NCBI GenBank assembly: GCA_035048495.1
Contig: CM068544.1
Coordinates: 9,666,138 to 9,730,137, forward strand
Length of the DNA stretch: 64,000 bases
Source: Euptelea pleiosperma
Lineage: Eukaryota > Streptophyta > Magnoliopsida > Ranunculales > Eupteleaceae
Direction of reading: 5' to 3'
Part shown: piece after piece, positions 22,067-34,460 of the stretch
How the letters are laid out: every line of letters begins with the position of its first letter
How positions within the stretch are numbered: the first letter of the stretch is position 1
Translations under genes and position numbers: made by a program
Notes under the pieces: model-generated
Seen by the model: the letters and a program-made list of their open reading frames with translations, nothing else
What the model was told of the DNA's origin: nothing
Database searches by the model: none

Positions 22067-22648
22067 ATGGCCGGAATGATTTTTACGTCATCTTCCCCGT
22101 TCATCATTCTCACCCTTTTCTTCTTCTTTACCGTCGCAATAGACGGAAAACCCTACCGTTTCTCCAGAACCTTAAGTCCGACGTCAATGGGGCTTAAGAA
22201 AGAGAAGCTAAGCCACTTCCGGTTCTATTGGCACGACATCATTAGTGGTCGTAACCCTACTGTCGTCCGAGTCGCTGGACCATCAACAAACACATCGATG
22301 ACAGGGTTTGGTTTCGTTAATATGATTGACGACCCATTGACATTAGGCCCAAAGATGAGTTCGAAGCTCGTCGGAAGGGCTCAAGGGTTCTACGCCTCTG
22401 CGTCACAACAAGAGATCGGCTTGTTAATGGCCATGAACTTTGCATTCATAGAAGGGAAGTACAATGGGAGCACAATAACCATACTAGGAAGGAACACAGT
22501 GTTCTCGGCGGTGAGAGAGATGCCAGTGATCGGAGGAAGCGGACTGTTCCGGTTCGCTCGGGGCTATGTTCAGGCCAAGACTCACAAGCTCAACTTTAGC
22601 ACAGGAGATGCCACTGTTGAGTATAACGTCTTTGTCATGCATTATTGA
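22067..22648 (+). CDS. Dirigent-domain protein (DIR21/22-like), secreted
   Basis: Intronless, 193 residues. Residues 1-27 form a signal peptide (hydrophobic [12 protein letters not shown]), so the product is exported to the cell wall. The dirigent domain follows: [16 protein letters not shown] (50-65), [13 protein letters not shown] (80-92), [14 protein letters not shown] (98-111), [20 protein letters not shown] (124-143), and [19 protein letters not shown] (154-172). It ends at [12 protein letters not shown]. Likely N-glycosylation sites are Asn75, Asn133 and Asn176. Dirigent proteins steer stereoselective coupling of phenoxy radicals in lignan or lignin-related chemistry; substrate cannot be told from sequence. 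The start codon has a good context (CCCCATGGC) 60 bp after the TATA box. Confidence 0.95.
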   Translation: MAGMIFTSSSPFIILTLFFFFTVAIDGKPYRFSRTLSPTSMGLKKEKLSHFRFYWHDIISGRNPTVVRVAGPSTNTSMTGFGFVNMIDDPLTLGPKMSSKLVGRAQGFYASASQQEIGLLMAMNFAFIEGKYNGSTITILGRNTVFSAVREMPVIGGSGLFRFARGYVQAKTHKLNFSTGDATVEYNVFVMHY

Positions 22649-22971
22649 TGCTTTTACTTTTTTGTTTGGTTTTACCACTTGTTACTTGATTTTAAGAGTG
22701 CTCTCAAGCATGTAGACAACCGTTTACTAGTGCAGCCGTGCAGGTGGGGTAAATGTGCTTTTTTGTTTTTGTAATTTAGTAGCGCTTTACTTACCTTAGT
22801 CATCGCACTTGTGTCGTGTTCATTGGCCAGGAACTCTTTGGGTAAGTATGTAAAACAAGATGTGTTTATGACCATGCATGCCATCAATCCAGACCATCCA
22901 CGATCCGTTAAACCCCAAAAGTTGCACCAATTAACCAGTGTTTGTTTTCAAGTTTTAAGCTGTGGGCCAAC
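22649..22971. other. 3' flank of the dirigent gene
   Basis: Presumed 3' untranslated region, rich in T, with no clear AATAAA. Small frames here have no family resemblance. Confidence 0.5.
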
Positions 22972-23569
22972 CAGTAGTGGTGGAGCCAACTTTGGATGTT
23001 TTGGATTTTTGCACATCCCTAGGTGGTCTACAGTTTGAGCTAGTGCAACATTCTTATAAATTGCCTACCCTCAACTTCAATATTTGTCACATCCCTAGGT
23101 TGATCACACTATTTGCCACGTGCAACACTCTTGGAGACCACTGATTGCATGGATGTTTGGCCATCACTAGGTGGACCTATATACCAAAAATGGGCCTCAT
23201 TAGTGTTTTCTTACATTTGGATCTAAGTAACCCAAATTATGTTTGAATCCGAAGGTTAAAATATTCCCATAAAAAAAGTTAAATTCAACCGTTAGAAATA
23301 CTAAGCAGGCTGATTTTTGGTCAGTCCGTCCACTAGAGATGGGCCAAACATCTATATGGACAGTGGTCTCTAAGAGTGTGCCACGTTGCCCATGCTATGG
23401 TCTGTCATCAACGTTGACGACCGTCATCACAGATTAATTTGCCATTTCTATCATTTCTATAAGAGGTAGTTCAGTCAATTAAACTTCTCATCAGCTGTTA
23501 TTGACATTGTCCATTGACTGTCGCTTGCCAGTTTGCCCACCCTTGAACAAAATCCTGGCTCCACCACTG
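22972..23569. mobile_element. Non-autonomous hAT element with nested foldback
   Basis: Ends CAGTAGTGGTGGAGCCA / TGGCTCCACCACTG are the CAGTGGCGGAGCCAGG terminal repeats of a widespread plant hAT family. The 8-bp flanks GGGCCAAC (22964-22971) and GCGCCAAC (23570-23577) match at 7 of 8. The interior holds a diverged GCCACGTGGC foldback copy (about 23095-23400). 598 bp. A shorter relative is at 43620-43754. Confidence 0.8.
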
Positions 23570-23577
23570 GCGCCAAC

Positions 23578-23989
23578 AGATCATCCATGTAGTTGTGCAA
23601 GCAAAGGAAGAGCCAGGAATTTTTTAGAGGGGGCTAGGGCGTAACCCCTTCCTAGCTCTACAAATGTGATGGGAAAGCTGACATATCCACAATCCCTGAA
23701 GTCCCAACGCTCAATTATATATGTCTGATTTTATCGACAGTGGGGGGTAGGTGGGTGGTGCTGAGAAGCACGCGCACCACACATGCCTTTTAGATAGCAT
23801 AGTTGGTAAAGGATTTCGAGGCCGATAAAGAGTACCTTCATCATTGTTTGAGTCACCAAGACTCTTTATAGTGAAGCCCTCTTTATGCATCTTACTAGAT
23901 AGGGATCAGATAAGTAGGATCACACTCAGGTGATTAAGCCTAAACGAGCAAACTTGCTCTAATACGTACAAATTGAAAAATTCTCAAAT
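23578..23989. other. Intergenic, no gene recognised
   Basis: No coding sequence seen. The text around 23590-23640 again contains GAGCCAGGAATTTTT, a likely scrap of hAT terminus. Confidence 0.4.
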
Positions 23990-25645
23990 CCATAGGTTGG
24001 AACCTAGAGGATGGGTGAATAGATTATCTAAAAGTTTTAATCTAATTAATCAGATTAACCTAATCACTATGGTCGTAACTAGTCCAAGGATCTAATTCCA
24101 TACAAAACAATCCTAACCGATTGAAATTATAATAAAGCGATTAACCAAACCGACCCAAATTTGAGAAAAATAAAGCAAAAATAACTAGGTTAAAGTCTTT
24201 GAAAACCCCCAAAATAAATAAAAACCTATTAAACATAAATGTTTCAAGTATAATTTTAGAAAAATAAAGCAAAAATAACTAAATTAAAGTCTTTGAAAAC
24301 TCCAAAAATTCATCTCCACACCTCGATATCTAATTCTCATATGGAAATACAATGATAGAGTGAGCTATGTAGCCTAGTTGGATTACCTTCCTCTTCTTTC
24401 AACCCACTGGAATACAAATCAATAGGGTAACATGTTCATGAATTTTAAAAATAAATAAAAAATGTTTACATGAATACAAATACAGAACATGATAAAAAAT
24501 ATAACTGATGATTCTCATGTAATTCCAAATAGAGAATACATGTACTCTCCTAATCCATATATCCTTTAGGTACTTTCACATAGGGTTAAGGCATATTCAA
24601 AAGTAATTTTCTTCCATTAGGATTGAACGGGGTTTATTATTTTTCACTCAAGGGCACCTAACCCTTTTTACTCATAATTTGGGGATTTAACCCACATATC
24701 AATTATCGCCAGAAATAGATTTGAGATCCAAGCATTCTAGAATTTCTCTCCTAAATTTTGATAATCATGTCCATCGAGATATCCAATCTCAAATTTTAGC
24801 ACACTACTATGCATAAAACATTAAATTAAATATCATGCTAGAGAGAAAAATATAATAAAAAAAAATATAAAACACCTATGAAATCACTAGAAAACAGTGA
24901 GAAACCTGCCTTGTTTATGCAATAATTATTATTATTTCTTCAAGATCAAGAATTTTCTCCATTTTTCTCTCTAGTTTCTCTTCTCAAAAAGTTGCTACAA
25001 TTTTCGAAGTGATTGTATGTTAGATTGAAGAAAATAGGGTTTAAATAACACGTTATATAAATATTAGAATTTTCTAGAAATCTCAATTAATTCTAATGAT
25101 TTTTAGGGTTTGGGGGGTGGCTCTGGCTCTCAAAAATTAATCAATTTTAGTTGTACGTGGTGCGCACAGCCCAAATCGATTGTACAAAGAGGAGAGTTTA
25201 ATGCTCCCAAAACTTTCTAATTTCTACATTTTAATTGCTTTATGGTTAAGTTTAGAATTAATTAATTAAATTTTTAATTAGGTTTCTTAATTGGGAAAAT
25301 GTGTATAACTAATTTAATTGATTTTTATTTCCAAAAATGTAGACATCTTAGGTTAAACCTACTCCAACGATTTTATTAGATTGGTTCCTACATTATTTAA
25401 AACAAAACTCTAATTTTTCTATTTAATTGGTGGGATCCCACCCTAAATACAAGGGCATAATTTCAAACAAATACAAGGCCATGGGCCTCTCCAATCATAA
25501 TGAATTTGCCCAAAAGTAGTTTTATGTAACCCTTTATCTGGCCCATAACCCTAATGAGCTTCAAACAAGAGAATAGTTTGGGCCTACACTAATAAGGTTT
25601 ATACCAACTTGGGTCTAGGAAAAATCATAGGTGTTACGAATTAAG
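23990..25645 (-). mobile_element. LTR-like sequence, copia type (degenerate)
   Basis: Starts with CCTAGAGGATGGGTGAATAG, the reverse of the near-3'-end signature of SIRE/copia LTRs, and continues as AT-rich noncoding sequence. An internal direct repeat (AAAATAAAGCAAAAATAACTA) occurs at about 24170 and 24263. Ends and target duplication are not resolved. Confidence 0.4.
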
Positions 25646-25986
25646 TGGCAAGACATGACAGCCTATATGGATGCCAAGACATACCCCACCAAAACCAAAT
25701 ATCAGTCCCGTCAGGTGGTCACAGAGAACAATAGGAACTAGAACTTGACACCTGCCGAAGACAAATCAGTGGATTCGGGACGTAGGAAACAATCTCCATG
25801 TGAAGGTTATGCATGGATCATTTCAATCATCTCATGATGATCTCCGGGACTCCCAAGGAACGCTCTAAAAAATGTCCATTCATCGCCATTTAAGACCTCT
25901 ATTTGCCATCTTAGAAGGATAACCCTGCTTCTCAATCCAACAAGCATGTACCAAAATTAGACCTCTCAAGGTCTACATGGGTTCAA

Positions 25987-26240
25987 GCTAGGGGTGTCAA
26001 TTTTAGACGTTTAACCGGAACCGAATCGGACCGGTTTCGGTTCCGCATTTTTGGGAACCGATTAAAAAGAACTGAACAGGAACCGAACCAAAAATAATGG
26101 TTCCGGTTTTGGGTAGTTTAATATGGAACCGAACAGATAAGAACCGGAAATCGATATATAAATACAGTGTTAAAACTCTCATATTATCAAGATTGGACCC
26201 AATATATACAGAATTGGAACCGGAACCGACATTCCTAGTA
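25987..26240. repeat. GGAACCGAACC-reiterated element
   Basis: A 250-bp stretch built of GGAACCG/CGGTTCC repeats in both orientations, starting CTAGGGGTGTCAATTTT and ending near GACATTCCTAG. It resembles the motif-reiterated foldbacks here, but its ends differ and I find no clear target duplication. Confidence 0.55.
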
Positions 26241-26454
26241 GATAGCTCAAAGAATTCCATTTTGTACTCTTGCACACTACATTTCATTGGCTTAGCATGC
26301 TCGATGAGGTATGTCCACGATCAGCTTACCACCAGGATAAGGTCTTCTATGTCTACCCTTACCAAGCGGGACTTCTTTCCCATCCACGATATTGTTTGGA
26401 AGGTCGACCATTTGGGCTTTTAGTCCCGAGTACAACGGTGTATAGCTTGTACAT

Positions 26455-26667
26455 CAAGGTTCAGTCTCAGTCTGATCTTGGTCTCTGGATCGGACAATCC
26501 GGGTTGGGATCGGAGCCCGGCCACCGATCTGATTTAGACCAGGCTCTGTCTCACCCCGAGAACACTGTTTTACAAAGGATTCCCACTTTGTGTCGGGCTC
26601 GATGGGCCGATCCCGTTCGGGATCGAGCCCACCGATCCAGCCTCCGATCCCGAGACTTTGAACCTTG
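26455..26667. mobile_element. Foldback element, GATCGG-reiterated family (copy b)
   Basis: Ends CAAGGTTCAGTCTCAG / CGAGACTTTGAACCTTG flanked by a perfect 8-bp duplication TTGTACAT (26447-26454 and 26668-26675). The interior repeats GGATCGG, GATCGAG and CCGATCC. 213 bp. The apparent reading frames across it (26270-26725 plus, 26454-26711 minus) come from the repeated motif. Confidence 0.9.
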
Positions 26668-26675
26668 TTGTACAT

Positions 26676-27142
26676 GGTGGAAATTAAATTCAAAAATTTG
26701 TATTTTGTCATTCATTACAGTATGATGTGATTGGGCTCGTTCTCCGAAGCGTGACGATTTTTTATTTGCACGAATTTGAGGTCAGATCATAGTTAGTAAA
26801 TTCTCAATTTATTCACAAATAATTATCGCTACAAGTTATTTAAAGAACGAACCGAACAACGCCCTATTTAAAGGTTTGAAAAAATTCACACATTTCTTAA
26901 GATGATCGAATTATTTTCGAATAATTCGCGAACTTTTCTGAATTATTTCCGGACATGAAAAATCATTTTATAAGATAAAAGTTATCAATTTTTTCTTTAT
27001 TGTACTTTTAAAATTAATTTTTTGAATTTTTTAACTCATTTTTTGATTACAAACCCGCATGGTACGCGAACATTTCTGTTACCATTTTTTGCCGCTCTCC
27101 AAATTACTAAGAATAGGTCAGAACACATATATGTGGTATGTA
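26676..27142. other. Intergenic, no gene recognised
   Basis: AT-rich sequence with no gene, repeat or RNA I can support. Confidence 0.4.
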
Positions 27143-27150
27143 GTTATAAT

Positions 27151-27387
27151 CCAGGTTTAAAAGGGGCCGTTATGACAGTATAACAGGCTGGGGGCGTTAC
27201 TGTTTTTTCCGTTATAACGAAAATAACGTTTAGGGGTAAAAATAGAAAATAATGAAAATAATAGAAAAAGTGGCGTCGGAATTCAAATTTAAAAAAAACG
27301 GAAAAAATGGAAAATAACGGAAATAACGGCCGTTATAACGAAAATAACACCGTTATTTTCATTCTAATAGCCATTTTTTAAACCATG
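27151..27387. mobile_element. Foldback element, GTTATAACG-reiterated family (copy a)
   Basis: Ends CCAGGTTTAAAAGGGG / CATTTTTTAAACCATG with a perfect 8-bp duplication GTTATAAT (27143-27150 and 27388-27395). The interior consists of CCGTTATAACG and AAAATAACGG units. 237 bp. Confidence 0.85.
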
Positions 27388-27395
27388 GTTATAAT

Positions 27396-28075
27396 ATGCA
27401 TTGATATAACTTATAGCTATATATTATCTACATTTTGTCACTAAAAACCGTGGATTGCAGGGTTTTGTGCCGGTCTAATGGTCGAGCTTATGGGCTTATT
27501 GGGCATGGGCTTCTATGCCAAATCGATCTAGGGCTCGGGCCTTTTGATAGGTGTACAGTGTATTGGGGTCTGCTGTTGGGACAGGCCCTGTTATACGGGT
27601 AGCATAGTTGGTCTGGCCTTAATTTCTTTACGAGCTTAGACTACTTAAGCCTGTTTATGGTAATAAGTTCAACCTCATATTATGAGATCATCTTCAACCT
27701 CAAGAATGGGATTTAGTGTTTGAGGAAAACCCATAAAAACCCAGATCACAATCCAAGTGTCACTCTTTGAACAAATTTTGAAGATCAGCCTGAGATAATA
27801 AGAGACAATCGAGAGTGGACTCTTTCCTTATCCCCCCCAATTACCATTGGTCCAATATGGGCAACGATATCTACCTACCAAATCGGAGAACAAGTGGCAG
27901 CCATTGACGATGAAGTCGGCTCTCATCCTTGTGTTGACAGTGAAATGTGGATTACTACGAAAATCACGACCAAGGGACGCGAAAACTGACTGTCAAAGTC
28001 GAAGTCAACTGCGCGGCAGTATACCGATCAGAGCAGAGGACTATGATAAGATATTTTTTCTGAGGAGATGATCAT
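27396..28075. other. Intergenic, no gene recognised
   Basis: No recognisable coding or repeat family. Frame 27847-28071 (+) shows no domain. Confidence 0.4.
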
Positions 28076-28875
28076 ATACGGTTGTGTAGAAGATGAGAGT
28101 ACACAACCGTATTCAGTAAGAAGTAGCACAACTGGTGCGAATTTCAAGAAAATAAAGACAGTCAATTTTGAGTAGAACCAGCCCAAATCATCAGGAAGTA
28201 ACTACATACTATTGTGTAAAACATAGGGATACACAACCGTATGCCCTCGGACTTGTCAAATTAGGACTGAATTTTTGTATAAAGGGCATGCCTCGATTTC
28301 TGAGCCAACCACCCACAGATCAGAGAAACTAAATGGATACTATTATGTAGAAAGGAAGGCTACACAATAGTATGGAGTCAGATTTGGAAGATCTACGGTC
28401 AAAAATGAGATAAAGCACATATGCCATTTTCTCAAAATCCGCGTAGTGGAATTGAAAACTATTGACATATTATTGTGTAGGACCTCATCCTACACAACCG
28501 TATGCAATTACATTTCCAAGAATACCCCTCATTTTTTTAGAAAAGCACATACGCCCTTTTCCTCAAAATTTGTGCAGTGGAGCAGAAAACTATTGACATA
28601 CAATTGTGTAGGACCTCCTCCTACACAATCGTATGCAATTACATTTCCAAGAATACCCCCCATTTTCCCAGAAAAGTACATATGCCATTTTTCTCGAAAT
28701 CCATGTAGTAGAGCAGAAAACTATTGACATACAATTGTGTAGGACCTCCTCCTACACAACTGTATGCAATTACATTTTCAAGAATATCCCCCATTTTCTT
28801 AGAAAAGTACATATGCCATTTTTCTCGAAATTTGTGCAGTAGAGCAGAAAACTATTGACATACTATTGTGTAGGT
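28076..28875. repeat. Array of short TACACAACCGTAT hairpins
   Basis: At least six imperfect 36-40 bp inverted repeats, each with a different loop: 28076-28112 (13-bp perfect stem ATACGGTTGTGTA, 11-nt loop), 28205-28243, 28337-28374, 28466-28504, 28597-28635 and 28728-28766. A seventh half lies at 28859-28874. The last four sit in a tandem unit of about 130 bp (..TCTCGAAAT..GTAGTAGAGCAGAAAACTATTGACAT..). Two more hairpins occur at 33398-33436 and 33528-33563 beyond the LTR-like block. Spacers vary in sequence. Confidence 0.85.
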
Positions 28876-31494
28876 GAAGTTAGGGTTTTTCCGTCATTGA
28901 GAGAACGACCCTAGAATCAACACATTTATAATTTTATCTGAGTTTTTATCCTGCAAAAATATGAACTTTTGTATAGAGATTCGTGTCGGATGTCAATCCG
29001 CACTCGGGGTTAGTTTGCGCAATTCAAACACATAAAATGACGGATTTTTGTTTGAAATTGTTGGAGCGGTGAGAGTGGTGGATAAATGGATTAAAATATG
29101 CTTCTGATTTAGATCATTATAGACTAAAATGCATTGAAAAGAAAGAGAAAACGCTAAAACATTATGATCAACTAAATTTATTCATTAATCAAGGTGCTTA
29201 CAACATTAAACAAGAAAACAAACCTAACTAAAAAGCATATAAAAGAGAGAAACTAGAATGAAATAGAGAGAGAAAGAAGAGAGATAGAGAGAATTTGAGA
29301 ATTCTAGAGAGAGATGAATTAAATCCTAGAGAGAGAAAAGTCACATCGGCTTACCCTATAGCCAAGAGGATGATGTTGTTGATAAAGGGTTTGGCCGGAG
29401 AAGATCACCTAGAGTTCCAGCCGATGATGAAGTGAATCGACCATCATGATTTTTCTTCCAAGCAATTTGGGGCAGCATGTTGAGAGGTGCTTGATGCATC
29501 GTTAAGTGGACCGTGGACGGTGGGGGAGACGATGTGCAACCAACAGTTGGCAGCGGCTAAGAGATGCTGGTAGGCAACTTGCTGGAGTTGCACGTGGCTT
29601 GTGGGGGAAGGTGTAGGTTGCTGCCTGGAGCTGCAAAGAGATGCACCATCGTTGATGGTGGTGGCTGGCAAAGAAGACACGCCAGTTCAGCAAAGAGAGA
29701 TGGGAGGATGCAGGTTCGTGGTCACCATGGAGGGAGCAAGAATGGCTAAGAGAGAGGGTAGAGGTCCAGGTGGTAAGGGCATAAGTTGCAGGCGACGATA
29801 ATGGAGGTTGCTGCCCGGAAAATGGTAGAGAGAAGCCTAATGGCTTCTTCTTCCATCCTTTTCTTCTTTTCTTTTATGTTCTCCTTTTTTTCTTTTGTTT
29901 GTTTTGAAGATGAAGGAGCATGCGGTGAAGTGAGGCTGGGCAGTCCGTTGGAGAAGGCTCTGTTCCTTCCAATGGAGGATCAACTTTGTGAGGGGGCGGC
30001 TAGGCGTGAGGGAGACTGAGTGGTGTTGTAGGCGGTGAACCAACAACGCTTTGGAGATGATGGAGACTGTGTTTTGGTAAACCAGTTGGGAGGCGCAGCC
30101 ACGGAGCTGTAACCTGGTGTTGCAGGTTGCAACACCAGTAACGAAGAGGATGTGGAGAAGGGAAGGAGAGGAGCTCGGGTTCGGTGGTGTTAATGGAGGT
30201 AGAGGCTAATGGCTTGAAGATGAAAGGAATGGGGGTGAGCTGGGTTGATGGGTTAGGGTTTTAAAATGTGGGAGCAATTAAGGTTTTAAGTGGAGGGCGA
30301 CTGGAGAGGAGATGAAAAGAGCTTGGGGGTGGTAATGAGATGAATTTTTAGATCCTCTTTCCTCTCTTATATATGGAATATAATGTAGGGTTTGGTTTCA
30401 CTCTCCATAGAGCTGACGTCCTCCACCCTATCTATTTTCCTCCCCATGCTATTCTCTATCATAAGGTCCATCATACCCATCCACATCAACATGTTAAAGA
30501 ATATTTGTTTATATCCATAGCCGTCCATCTTGCAAATCACGCATGTTGCACCATGTAGAAAATAAAATCGCTAGTCCTACAATTTTAACAGCTTTTATGG
30601 TGAGTCCACCTCTGCTAGACCTTGTAGCATTCCTTTGTACTATTGTCAATTCTTTGAGCACCTGCCACCTAGCATAATAATACCACCTTCCTTTGTGTAG
30701 TTTCCTCGATCTTGAGTTACCCATTTGATCATTAACAACCTTGCTAAAATCTGATCCCTCCATTATCTTTTAATTTCTCTTTATGTGGGCTGATGTCAAC
30801 CTCTATGCTTTATGGAGTCTATACCCATTCATCCTTTGCTCCTACAGGGAAAGTCAACCCAGTGGTCCAGCCATGTTCTTAAAGACTTATGAGACCCGCC
30901 ATTGCATTCCCACACAATACTTGTATGTCTATCTCTTCTTGTCTTTATAAAAAGATCTTGATAGTCCATACTCATTTGGGTATCCTTGGGATGCTTCCTT
31001 TGTGGGACCCATTGCTATCTTAACTTGAGATTCTGTCATGATCTCCGATAAACTTTGTCAATTGAGCAAGTTGATACTTGTGTCTTTAATCGGCTTTTCT
31101 GCTCTCTTAGTTCTCGGTTTAGTTCTACGATCCTTTGGGTTCGCTCGCCCTCAGCCTATTTGTTCTTGTGTTTAACTTGCTGGCTCTCTAAGTTTTAACT
31201 CTAGGCTTCGAGGGTCGATTGTGGCTGGTCGTAGGCTCGCCAGTCTAGAGAAACGTCCGATCTAAGTTCCTGAAAAGAGCGTAATGAGACTTAGTCAGAG
31301 TGGCCTTATATCTAGATTTTTGAAAATGTGTTTAATGCATGCAAATATATCATTTCGTCCAGAAAAAAGTGTGTTCTACATAATAGAAGAGACTCTTACG
31401 TAGAAAAATTGATAAATATGATAGTTTTACGTAGGAGAGTGCGATAACGCTAAGAGGATAATTGCTTAAAATAAGCATTTTTGAGCGAATATCA
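28875..31494 (-). mobile_element. LTR-like element, inverted copy of the 8167 family
   Basis: Left edge TGAAGTTAGGG, right edge GAGCGAATATCA. On the minus strand it starts TGATATTCGCTCAAAAATGC and ends ..TGTGTTGATTCTAGGGTCG..CCCTAACTTCA, the same as 8167-11148. Flanks GTAGG and CAACC do not match, so it may be one LTR of a larger, rearranged element. The G+C-richer part with many overlapping frames (29444-30046) is noncoding LTR interior in my reading. Confidence 0.65.
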
Positions 31495-33012
31495 CAACCC
31501 CAACCAGCTTATTGCCAATCCTTGGCATTTAGGGCAAAATAAATGAGCTTAAAAGGGCTCTGCACATGCTACACACTTTTGCATATTAGCTCAGGAAAAG
31601 CACAGTTCGTCAAATCATTGAATGGATGCAAAACCAGTTACATGCTAGCAAAGAGTTGAGAAGTTTGGCAAGACTACAGACTAATAATCAAGATCCAGAA
31701 TAATTAAACTCTGCGTGTGTGTGTGCTCAACATTCTCATCATTCGACAGTAAAGGTTTCCAAATCACTTATAAGTTCTTATGCCTCGACCTCAATTTTTA
31801 CTTGTAAACCACTCAGAATTGGATCACTCAGGAATGATTTTCTTCTTTTTTCTCAATTTATATGTGAGGAGATGTGTTGATATATGAAAGCAAAGATCTC
31901 ACATATGTATTATTTGAAGGAATGACATCTTTAACAGAAGAAGATCTCATGATTAGAATATCACTTCACTCAAGAACGTCAGATCAAACTCTATAGCTTC
32001 TCCTTCTCTAATCTCCACATTTTATGATTGTGCTATCTTAGAATCAAGTAGGACTTTCTTGGGTTGTAATGAGGCTTAGGTCAGGTGTAGAAAAATAAAG
32101 GGATACGAGATTTCAAAGATCTTGGGAGGATATCTCTATTTTCTTGTATTTTTCTTGCTGGTGTAAAATAAGTTTCTGTTTCTTTTCTTCCTTTCGTATT
32201 TTTCTCTTTTTCTTATATTTTTGAGACTACTCATTTTATTTTAGCTCTTTTTCATACTTTCTTTTATATTTTCTTTTCAGCTTGAACCACTTTCTTTTCC
32301 TTTTGATTTTTCTTCTTTTCACGGTACACCCATATCAGTTATTCTTCTATCCATCTCAAGAGTAGGGTAGCTTAGTCATTCTTCGTAGTTGGATTGGGAT
32401 TTTGGTTAATGGGTTTAACAAGAAAAGGCTTTCTAGAAAGGTTCAAGGGGTTTCTAGTGAAGTATTATCTATGTGAGTAAAAAGGCTGAACGGTTCAGAA
32501 AAATGGCCTAAATCATTTTCTAGGGTTTGCACTATTATGTATACTGTCTTGACTGGATATAGAGAAGGTTCTGTCGTAGTAATCTAATGTTGATGTCGTT
32601 CCGAGTTTTATGATCGAAGCAAAAGATAATGAGATCTCTCAACGAATATTGCGGGCATGAAGAATAGTGAGTCATCTTACGACTCAAATTTGTTGTATAA
32701 CCCTCTAAAATGATTAAAGGCTCGAAAGCTCACTAGGTTAGGTCTCCACAATTATTCTCACAGGATCTCTAGAGTTTTCAAACTTAGGATGACTCTGATG
32801 TTGATAGTGTACAATTGTGCTGAATTTAAGTTTTTCTAAGTTTTCAAACCTACTGTAGTCACGCTTGACTTGACTCAAAGCTACCCTTTAATAAAAACTA
32901 TCATCCTCAATACAGATTTAATGGAGGTTTTCAGATAATCAAAGTTAGGGTATTTGACACATTTTTGAAATTCTAAAAAACTTTGAAAAACATCGAAAGC
33001 CACCCAAAAATC

Positions 33013-33047
<35 letters not shown>

Positions 33048-33397
33048 AAATGAATACATGAGTTTTGGTAAATACCCACCCCCAACCAAAATACAACACC
33101 GTCCTCGGTGCTCATGACCGAGACATAAAATGATGAAAAATCGGTAATGATGATGCAAAGGTTCAGGGAGGATGTTACCAAGTCGGCTGAAATTCGACAG
33201 TGTGTGGTACCTGATGATTTGGAAGAATGAATGTACCTATATTTTCAAATATATAACAGTAATAACAAATGCATGAGACTCATGTACTCTAGGAATATCG
33301 GAATTGCCTTTCCGAAAGCACTAAGTTTTACGTCTTTAGCCAGACATAACGGGGGTATATCAAGTACCCCCAACCAGGTGGAATAGAAAACTATTAA
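31495..33397 (-). other. Retroelement-like noncoding region
   Basis: No protein recognised. Phrases such as GGTTGGGGGTGGGTATTT (minus strand) resemble noncoding parts of gypsy elements. Contains a (TA)n microsatellite at 33015-33045. Probably the interior of the element whose LTR is at 28875-31494. Confidence 0.35.
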
Positions 33398-33563
33398 CAT
33401 TCTATTGTGTAGGACCTCCTCCTACATAACCGTATGTAATTACATTTTCAAAGGGCCTCTCATTCATCCAAAAAAGCACACATGTCATTTTCCTCGAAAA
33501 GCGTGCATAATTTGTCAGAGTTAATGCCATACGGTTGTGCACTATTAACTACACAACCGTATG
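33398..33563. repeat. Continuation of the TACACAACCGTAT hairpin array
   Basis: Two hairpins: 33398-33436 (TTCTATTGTGTAGGACC..CTACATAACCGTATG) and 33528-33563 (CATACGGTTGTGCA / TACACAACCGTATG with an 8-nt loop). They share the GAAAACTATT and CATTTTCCTCGAAAA spacer text of the array at 28.1-28.9 kb. Confidence 0.8.
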
Positions 33564-34460
33564 TGGTTAGTTTTTTAAAATTGTTTGTATTTTTCATTAT
33601 TTTAATCTTTTTTCCTTATAAAGATGAGTCTGCAACATGTGCAGACCCCTTCCCAGAACTCTATAAATAGAGGACTCTGGGGACAGAAAAAATGATCTTC
33701 TTCTATTATTTTAGGATAAGGCTATACTCTGTCGAAATTCATCTAGAATTTGACTTAGTGTTTTCCTTCAGTTTGTGAGTGATTTACCGATGAAATACAA
33801 AATCTCGAGTTCAGATATCCAGTGCAACGCCAATAACAAGGTAATCCCTAATGAACTGTATCGGGTAGATGTTCCTCTTCTAAGGACTCTATGTCGGGCT
33901 ACTATACGATTAATGTTTGAGTGACATATTCCCTGTCTTGAGGGCAATGGATTGAAGCAAGAGAACAAGCCTATCCTTTGTGGGTCCAAGGGATTCCACG
34001 CAGGGTCGAAAAATAGTTAAGGACCCGGTACTTGAAATGTTATGGAGTTGTCCCACCGCATAGACGTTTCTGTCACATCGTTTTAATGAACCTATTAATG
34101 TTATTGAGACTAGGATATATTCTCTCCGATGTTTAAAACAAGACGCCAAAAGATAATCATGTACTAATCAAGGACTAATTGAATCACTCCCCTTTGAGAC
34201 CGCTTGAGGCAGAGGACGACTCCACTTAATAATGTTTGAAACCGTTGAATGCACTTTGGACATTCCCCAATCCCTCAGTGTGACAGGCTGATGGACCCAT
34301 TTAGCATGACTAGATTAAGCTTACCTTCTTGGGGAATGATGAAATGGAAACAATGTTAATCAATCAACCCCCTATTATGTTTGTGGTTGTTCAAGTAGAG
34401 GGTGATAGTGAAGGACAATTCAGTCAAGTTCTACTGTATAAAATGAATACCATTCGCAGG
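33564..34460. other. Intergenic or retroelement sequence, nothing recognised
   Basis: No domain or RNA seen. Short minus-strand frames at 33768-34149 have no family resemblance. Confidence 0.35.

Noticed and set aside
26003..26725. Several frames of 85-151 codons on both strands
   Set aside because: They run through motif-reiterated elements (GGAACCG and GATCGG); simple repeats stay open in many frames.
28076..28875. CRISPR-like array (regular short repeats with spacers)
   Set aside because: The repeats are imperfect hairpins, the spacers are homologous to each other, there are no cas genes, and the genome is a plant's.
29444..30046. Cluster of G+C-richer frames on both strands, possible gene
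   Set aside because: They overlap in many frames, lack a domain, and lie within the inverted LTR-like copy 28875-31494.
33015..33045. (TA)n tract as a possible replication or matrix-attachment element
   Set aside because: An ordinary microsatellite; nothing else supports a function.
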